64,000 bases of DNA, from the NCBI GenBank assembly GCA_029255685.2, contig CM055312.2:28924203-28988202 (forward strand), written 5' to 3'. Below the pieces are notes generated by a model. The model was not told where the DNA came from and did no database searches. It saw only the letters and a program-made list of their open reading frames with translations. Position numbers and translations under genes: made by a program. This stretch comes from Silene conica (lineage: Eukaryota > Streptophyta > Magnoliopsida > Caryophyllales > Caryophyllaceae). Shown in pieces: positions 58,075 through 64,000 of the stretch. How positions within the stretch are numbered: position 1 is the first letter of the stretch; each line of letters begins with the position of its first letter.

Positions 58075-58353
58075 GCATCAATACAATATCATCGAAGTCT
58101 ATGAACTAATCTATAGTTCTACTTTCTTAACTTCTAATCAACACTTAATTGATCCCGCGAACTAAGTTGAGGGAGAGCCGGTTTCCCTTTCGGTTACCCG
58201 ACCGGGGGGTCTCTATCCTCTCTCCATTCCCGAACCCAATATAGTGTCGCCCATCCTCCGGGGACCTCAAACACACATGAAAGGTACACGGAACGAATAT
58301 CAAACAAAACCGATAAATCGTTTGAAAGTTAAAACCAAAACAATGGGAACAGG

Positions 58354-58744
58354 GGCTCTCAGCGGGTCCCAGACCGTCTGCCGGTCCACCGGCTGGGAGT
58401 CCCTTCCCATGCCTAACAACCGTCTGAAAAACAAGAGAAGAGGCTCTCAGCCGGTGGACCGTCCGCTGGCCAGCCGACTGGGAGTCCCTTCTCCAAATCC
58501 AATTTTCAAAACTCGAAATATAAGGAGTGACTCTCAGCCGGTGTACCAGCTGCCGGCCTGCCGGCTGGGAGTCACTTTCCCATGCCTTTGCAAACCTCGA
58601 AAACGAACAAGAAGGATCCTGAGCCGGTCGACCGGCGGCCGACTGACCGGCTCAGAAACCTTTCCTGTGTTTCAGAGCAATCAAAAATTAGCACACCGAC
58701 TCTGAGCCGGCCGACCGGCTGGCGGTCAGCCTGCCGGCTCAGAG
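58354..58744. repeat. five GC-rich hairpins, right LTR
   Basis: The hairpins are near 58354-58402, 58442-58487, 58527-58575, 58619-58655 and 58700-58744. The third has 15-nt arms with one mismatch. The fourth and fifth have perfect 11-bp arms (CTGAGCCGGTC/GACCGGCTCAG and CTCTGAGCCGG/CCGGCTCAGAG). Loops are themselves GC-rich. Confidence 0.85.
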
Positions 58745-59698
58745 GCCGCTGTACGCAAAAACGCAATTTCCTATCAAACGCAAATCATCACAAATCGATT
58801 TAAGACTTCTAAATTAGCAACATACAATGTTTACCCATTACATGAAATCATCAAATACACTAACTACCAGCAATTAATCCCACAAACAATCCTCAATAAG
58901 AAAATGATTTGTATCCGTCTTAAGCATAAATTTCTGAAAATTTAATAATAAGCATATGAAACATCATCTAAGCATGAAATCATCTTATGTGAACATTCCT
59001 ATCATGTTACTAAGTTCAAACAACAACAATAACATTAGAAATCAGAAACTTAAACCAATTCAAACAAGAAAAGTGCTAATATATACAATAAGGCCGAGTT
59101 TCTCATTATCGTCACCTTAAAAGCAATTCCGCTCAAAGCTCCTCCTCAACAACGAAGCTATCCACGTCCGGGTCTTCTAAGCCCTCACCTACATCACGAA
59201 AAACGGATTTTAAAGACTCAAAGACAAATTCCATGAAAACAGCCCAATTTTCGAATTGGAGGAAATGAAAAACGGAAGTGACGGATGACTTGCAAATTTC
59301 ATGACGATTCCGAAAATGTATTTATTACCTTGATTAGGTGAACGGATGGTGACGGAATTTGGAAAAGAAGATGAAGATTTAAGGAGGTTTTGAGTAAGTA
59401 ATATGACAGTGTTCTATTTTGAGGAAATGATGAATGTCGACATTACACAAGGGTTTAGGGGTTTGTAATTGTCCTTTCCCGTTTCAAAGGAAAACGGGTT
59501 TGGTAACATGAACGGGTTTTAGGATATGAATTTAAGTTGCCAAGTTTGTATTCATCTTAAGGACTTAAGGTTCTTAAGACGGATCTTACTATTTATTTAA
59601 AACACTTTCCCAATAAATTATTAAAATATTATTTTATTACTTAAAATAATTAAAAACCCTTAAAATATACTTTATGAAAATACGGGATGTTACATAGC

Positions 59699-59931
59699 AA
59701 CCACCGTGGATTGGTGGTGGTGCAGGCACGCCTATAGGGTGGTTGGTGGGGCTGTGTTTAGGGGCTGTCAGTGAGACTTTGTGTCGAGGGGTCTGATGGT
59801 TTGAAGGGGCTGTTATGCGTGATTTTCTTTGTCATTGTTGTTGGTGTCTTGTCATGATTGGTGCATTATTATTATTATCATTATTGTTAATATTATTATT
59901 ATTGTCAATATTAATATTATTTAGTGGTATG

Positions 59932-59978
<47 letters not shown>

Positions 59979-61122
59979 TAATATTGATATTAGTTATTAT
60001 TAGCATTGTGTTATTATTATTGCTAGTATTGTTAGTAGTAGTATTATTGTTACTAATATTGTTCATGTTAATTATTAAGTTGTTAAGTAATTTTATACAA
60101 GAATGTGACGGTTATCAATAGTTCGTTTTCTATGTTCGGTTATTTAATTGAAGTTGGTTATAAAAGTAATAAGGACAGGTTGTTTAAGTTAATTGAAGTA
60201 GTCATATTTTATACGGTCTCGTTATGCGTAATATATGATTTAAATCGTTAATTTGAATAATTGATATATTATATTTGTTTACGTAGTTATATTAGTTAGT
60301 AATTATGTATATTATATTGTTAGGTGACAGCATTGAAGTGACATAACTCTGTTTACTTGCTGGCTTGCTATTGGATTATATTGCTATCCAGGTAGGATAC
60401 ACTGGTACTATAATCTGTGAAGTGTTATGGATGGATGTTGTATTGTATGTTATGGATGCAAGCATGATTTATATAAGAATAGTGTTTATTGGTTGGCTAT
60501 TTTATTACTGCATTCATGAGCATAGCATATGCATTGGTTACTGAGAAAGTTATGGAACGGATATTGTTTTGATATAAAGCCCATGGTGGTTTTGCAGACC
60601 AGGCCTGGTGTCTTCAGCTTTTATGCTGGTAATCGACGACGGTCGATGATACTCTGTCGGGAGGTTCGGTATGGGTTGGTGCAAGGGTTTGAGATTGAGA
60701 ATTAGCTTGAGATTAAGCTCGAGCGTATCATGGCATTTGCGTATCATTATTTGTTGCATTATGATTTTGTGTTATCCTACTCGACCGCGAGGTTGACAGT
60801 GTATTCGTGTGACACCTACGATGATCCGGAATTGGGAGTAAATTATACAGGTCAGAGACAGATGGATTAGGACCTTGGGCATGGAGAGAGACATGACTTG
60901 GACTTACTTAGAATTAGATCACAAACTTAGATATTATCAGTTGTACTTTTATTCTATGCGTAGTAATTGTAATATCAAAAGTTTAAATTTAATCAGTTTT
61001 ATATAAAGTACCTTGGTTTGTTTTACTTTGTTATTCACTATCTCGAACATTCTGAGATGGTAACAGTTCTATTTATTTGAGAATGTCTTGTTAAAGGCTC
61101 TTAAATAAATGAGAGTGTTACA
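59699..61122 (+). mobile_element. element E 3' LTR, segment 3 of 3
   Basis: It continues from 13589. It contains an ATT/TTA microsatellite and no gene, and ends GTGTTACA before ATAGT. Confidence 0.6.
59932..59978. repeat. (ATT)n microsatellite
   Basis: A near-pure ATT/TTA run within a wider AT-repeat zone (59866-60070). Hydrophobic frames over it are translation artefacts. Confidence 0.95.
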
Positions 61123-61127
61123 ATAGT

Positions 61128-62688
61128 CCACATCTTTAAATCCCCAAAGTCTTTAAAAAAGACATTTTAGAAATCGTTTATGTTTATATCTTCGATAGTA
61201 TCGAAGTATGTATTTAATAATCGTGAAAGTAGTAATTGAGCTACTTAACTTTGCCTAGTTATGAAATTAAGTCCATATATAAGTTATATTGTAGTGATTA
61301 AGATTCACAAATTTGAACCAAACGTGAAACCAAACCTTATTTGCATTTTCACCCTAAATTGTATAATTAAATGTGTTTGACCCTGATTTTCAAGTGTTTT
61401 CCAATTAAAGAAATAATTGGATAAAATATTACTTTTTTTTAAAAAACTAAAAACTAATTTTATTAAACAGAAATGGTAAAATTGACTCCAGAAACAAAAG
61501 TAGCAAATTGTTACCTCTGTTTCTATTTTCACGTTGCTCATGTGTTATTTGAGCACCAAAACCCAAAAAAAATACCGCAAGTACCAATTTGCATTTTTTT
61601 TACCTCTTTTGTATATATAATATAATTATATTTTAGCAAAAAAAAAAACAAAATTGATAAAAACTAGTTAGGTCAAACATGATAAAATTGACAAAATTAG
61701 TTTTTAAAAAAAAATCGCCAAACAGGGTCAATCTTATCAAAAAAATAGTTGTATAAAAACTCTTTTACAAAAGTAAAAATTCTTTTTTATAAGGAGGCCA
61801 AATATGCTCTAAATAATTATATAACCAAATTCATAAAATTACTACAATTTTAAAATTTATATCTAATTTATTAACATAATTTTTAGAATATATTCACTAC
61901 TCCGTTCCAATTTTAATACAATCAACATAAGACAATACTTAAAAGACAAAATTTTATATAATTCATTCAAGTAAATTTTATTAAAAGTAAACTAAAGCAC
62001 ATAAAACTTTTGTAAATTTATAATGAACATTATTATGTGTTAATAAATTGTGTAAATAAATATAAAATGATTTCTTTACATGTGATTTTGGTTAAAAGGT
62101 GAGAAATGGAGTTGAATTTCCCTTTTTGGGTCAAATTTATGGAACCTAATTACAATATTTGACACTTAAAAAGGTTAATTTCACAACTGGTATAAAGAAG
62201 GTTGTTTACCAGTTTCACAGTTTTATATTGGAGACTTGGCAACTATATTCAGTGGGGTTCAATCCAATTAAGCTTCTCGGTTAAGAGGCAAACAAGCAAA
62301 AACAGTATATTTAGTTATTTACAACTTGAAATGAGTGGTAATATAGACGACCCATATACACGAGTTCAACCCAGCATCCTTATAAACCTTTAATTCTTTA
62401 ACCGAAAAACCAGGGCGTTGAGTTTCAGTTCGAAACAGGGAACTCTAATAGATCCGAGACAACATGAAATCATCCCTGAAATGGCCAAGTCATTCTTTGA
62501 TAATGTGCCTGTTGTAGAAACTATGCACAACATTATCACTTTGATATTACTTGTAATATATATATATGCTTAATATAATACCAAACCCAGACCTGCAATA
62601 TTCACAACTACATAACTTTTGTTCTCTTTAATTTTGACCATCACCTCCCCTTCTGCCTTCAACTGACACTTCCCAATGATGTCATAGC
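61128..62688. other. AT-rich flank, no gene seen
   Basis: There are A- and T-runs and a CTCCGTTCCAATTTTAA word near 61901 that resembles a Stowaway MITE end, but no matching partner end was found. Confidence 0.5.
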
Positions 62689-62715
62689 TCAGGGAGACTC
62701 GTCAAAGGCCATCAC
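62689..62715 (-). CDS. possible terminal exon of a host gene
   Basis: On the minus strand a GTGTAG acceptor is followed by nine codons, VMAFDESP and TGA. The upstream exons would lie at higher coordinates and were not identified. The product is unknown, and this could be chance. Confidence 0.2.
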   Translation of the reverse strand: MMAFDESP

Positions 62716-62773
62716 CTACACCACGCAAACAAGTTTAGCGAGTATGAGCATATACACAACTACAAATTATAAC

Positions 62774-63295
62774 ATTGCGTCCGTCCAAAATTATTGTTCT
62801 CGTTTCCGTTTGGCTTTGGCAGTAAATCGATGTTAACTTTGATCAGTAATTGCTCATAATTTTGAAGAGATGCAATGTAAAATTGTCATGTTTTATATTT
62901 GTCAAAACGACTCGTTTGCCATTCCACTAGCTTGCACAGATACGCTAAACAGAAGAGAGAAAGGAATGTGGTGCTAGTGCTAAACCATTGAAGTATCACC
63001 GCGAAAAAAGGTTTAAGGTTCCCTACATTCGATTAAAATACTCCTTGCAAAAGTAAATTAAATGTACAGAACTAGTTTAAAATAACGGTCAACGTGAACA
63101 TCATTTAACCACCAAATTCAAAGAGAACGAAAAAATGGGAAGGATAGGGGTAACCTCTGTCCATAAAAATCACACGTTGCCCCATAATTTTACAAAAAAT
63201 ATGCAGAGGGAGTAAATTCAAGCTGCCCCTAGACATGGGTTCATTTCTTACGTAATTATTGTCCAAATGACAGAGGAGGGGGTCAAATTGAAGCA
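62774..63295. mobile_element. possible decayed Stowaway-like MITE
   Basis: CGTCCGTCCAAAATTATTGTTC at the left and CCTCTGTCATTTGGACAATAATTAC on the opposite strand at the right resemble degenerate Stowaway ends facing each other. TA duplications are not clear. (Only approximate end motifs are visible.). Confidence 0.25.
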
Positions 63296-64000
63296 TACAC
63301 AGTTGTCTTTATGTCATGATAGTTATCAAACTATTATCTTTATGATCAATGGGGGGATGTGGCTTTCTACTGATAACTTCGACAATTCCTACAACTACTA
63401 GACCATAAAGAGTCCTCTCAAATCAAACTCAATCTCATATTCTCATCAGAACAAATTTAGCCAATACAAGTATCATACTACCCTTACTACCCTTATTAGT
63501 TCAAACGACCTAGAAAAGCAACTGCTTTGTAACCCAAGTCATTCACCCGACATCTGTTGATGCCTCATAGCACAAGAGACGAGCATAATTACAAATCAGA
63601 ATTCTATTGATACTGAGACTGTTTGTGTGGGATATTCATTTGTGGAGTGAAACACTCAAGTCTGCTTTATTTAGGAGATAATGAGTTTAAACTTTAATGG
63701 CTACAAACGAAATGAAGCAGAATTCATGGGGAAAGTTTTTTCAGTAAAGCTGGACACTCATCCCCACCTCACCTAGTCGGGTTTCCGGAACCTTTAATCA
63801 TATCACTATTGAACAAAAGGAGACTGATCATATGATTATATACGTAATAAGTAAATCATTAACGCATTTCAACACAAGATAACTCATGAAGCAGTACCAA
63901 ATAAGTCCAAGGACTAAGATAAAAAAAATAGGGCCCAACTCCTATGTAGTTACCCCACCTCCAAACAACCATACACACCAAGAGAGGTTTGGTGACCTTC
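63296..64000. other. unassigned right end
   Basis: No exon, repeat or element end could be supported in this stretch. It may be intron of the gene suggested at 62689-62715. Confidence 0.4.

Larger units (their letters stand above)
13590..59694 (-). mobile_element. element A: Tekay/Del chromovirus, split by B1 and D
   Basis: The LTR ends are TGTAAAACCCC (plus-strand left) and TGTTACA (plus-strand right), flanked by TAGC at 13586-13589 and 59695-59698. That is a 4-bp TSD, or 5 bp with one mismatch. The internal region 25312-29976 codes on the minus strand for gag, protease, RT, RNase H, integrase and a chromodomain. B1 interrupts the left (3') LTR and D interrupts the right (5') LTR. The polyprotein is broken by one stop and three frameshifts. 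LTR divergence is about 2 percent by eye over the outer 1.1 kb. Confidence 0.88.
57327..59694 (-). repeat. A right (5') LTR, outer part
   Basis: It contains the uninterrupted copies of both hairpin arrays (57504-58074 and 58354-58744), then AT-rich sequence, ending GGATGTTACA before TAGC. No genes. Confidence 0.88.
4232..61122 (+). mobile_element. element E: deleted Tekay-type gypsy remnant hosting the stack
   Basis: The left end TGTAACAC at 4232 follows ATAGT (4227-4231). The right end GTGTTACA at 61115-61122 precedes ATAGT (61123-61127), giving a 5-bp TSD. About 100 bp of 5' LTR-like sequence runs straight into a typical Tekay 3' internal end (CTTCGGGACGAAGTTC, 4324-4339), a polypurine tract AAGGAGGGGAGA (4345-4356) and a second LTR start at 4358. 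Everything between, including gag and pol, is deleted. ATAGT followed by TG also occurs at 4206, so the left end carries some ambiguity. Elements F and A are inserted in its LTR. Confidence 0.55.

Noticed and set aside
59815..60121. Leu/Ile-rich small proteins that look like membrane segments
   Set aside because: They are translations of the ATT microsatellite.

Overview
The window reads as nuclear DNA of a flowering plant, most likely a eudicot with a repeat-rich genome. It has GT-AG introns, a MITE, and a nested pile of LTR retrotransposons that fills about 57 of the 64 kb. No species can be assigned from the sequence. There are no operons, ribosome binding sites, rRNA or tRNA genes, or CRISPR arrays.

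Layout. 1-1582: last three exons of a host DsbA-like (FrnE-type) thioredoxin-fold gene, with a 361-bp MITE in one intron. 1583-4226: AT-rich intergenic DNA with a 7-bp microsatellite, a possible solo LTR and degenerate repeats. 4232-61122: one retrotransposon stack, resolved by target-site duplications (TSDs). 61128-64000: AT-rich flank with one possible terminal exon and a possible decayed MITE.

The stack. E (4232-61122) is an internally deleted Tekay-type gypsy remnant that is mostly a 3' LTR. Inside E's LTR sit F (5495-13229), a gag-only Athila-type gypsy with nearly identical LTRs, and A (13590-59694, minus strand), a Tekay/Del chromovirus with a dead polyprotein. A's left LTR holds B1 (15498-24191, minus strand), a Ty1/copia element. 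A's right LTR holds D (30544-57321, minus strand), a gag-only copia element. D's right LTR holds C (38513-57023, plus strand), a Tat/Retand-type gypsy with a second RNase H and a spliced antisense gene. C's integrase region holds B2 (44235-52611, minus strand), a second copy of the B copia family. The nesting is therefore five deep (E, A, D, C, B2). LTR-LTR divergence counted by eye falls in the same order.

Function. Nothing here looks autonomously active. A has one stop and three frameshifts. B1 has a stop and two frameshifts. B2 lacks about 200 bp of RNase H. C has in-frame stops and the B2 insertion. F and D carry gag only. D shares with B the tRNA-iMet primer site, a hairpin beside the polypurine tract and a covarying LTR stem, so D could have been moved by a B-like partner.

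Most unusual signals. (1) Seventeen GC-rich 33-nt doublets, two GGTCGACCGACC-like 12-mers always 21 nt apart, occur in two unrelated superfamilies. (2) A's LTRs hold an array of hairpins with a conserved 20-nt loop and changing stems. (3) The LTRs of B and D share a two-tier stem with compensatory substitutions. (4) C has a TAG-CAA-TTA readthrough context after gag-protease. (5) C carries a four-exon antisense gene whose frame survives all three introns.
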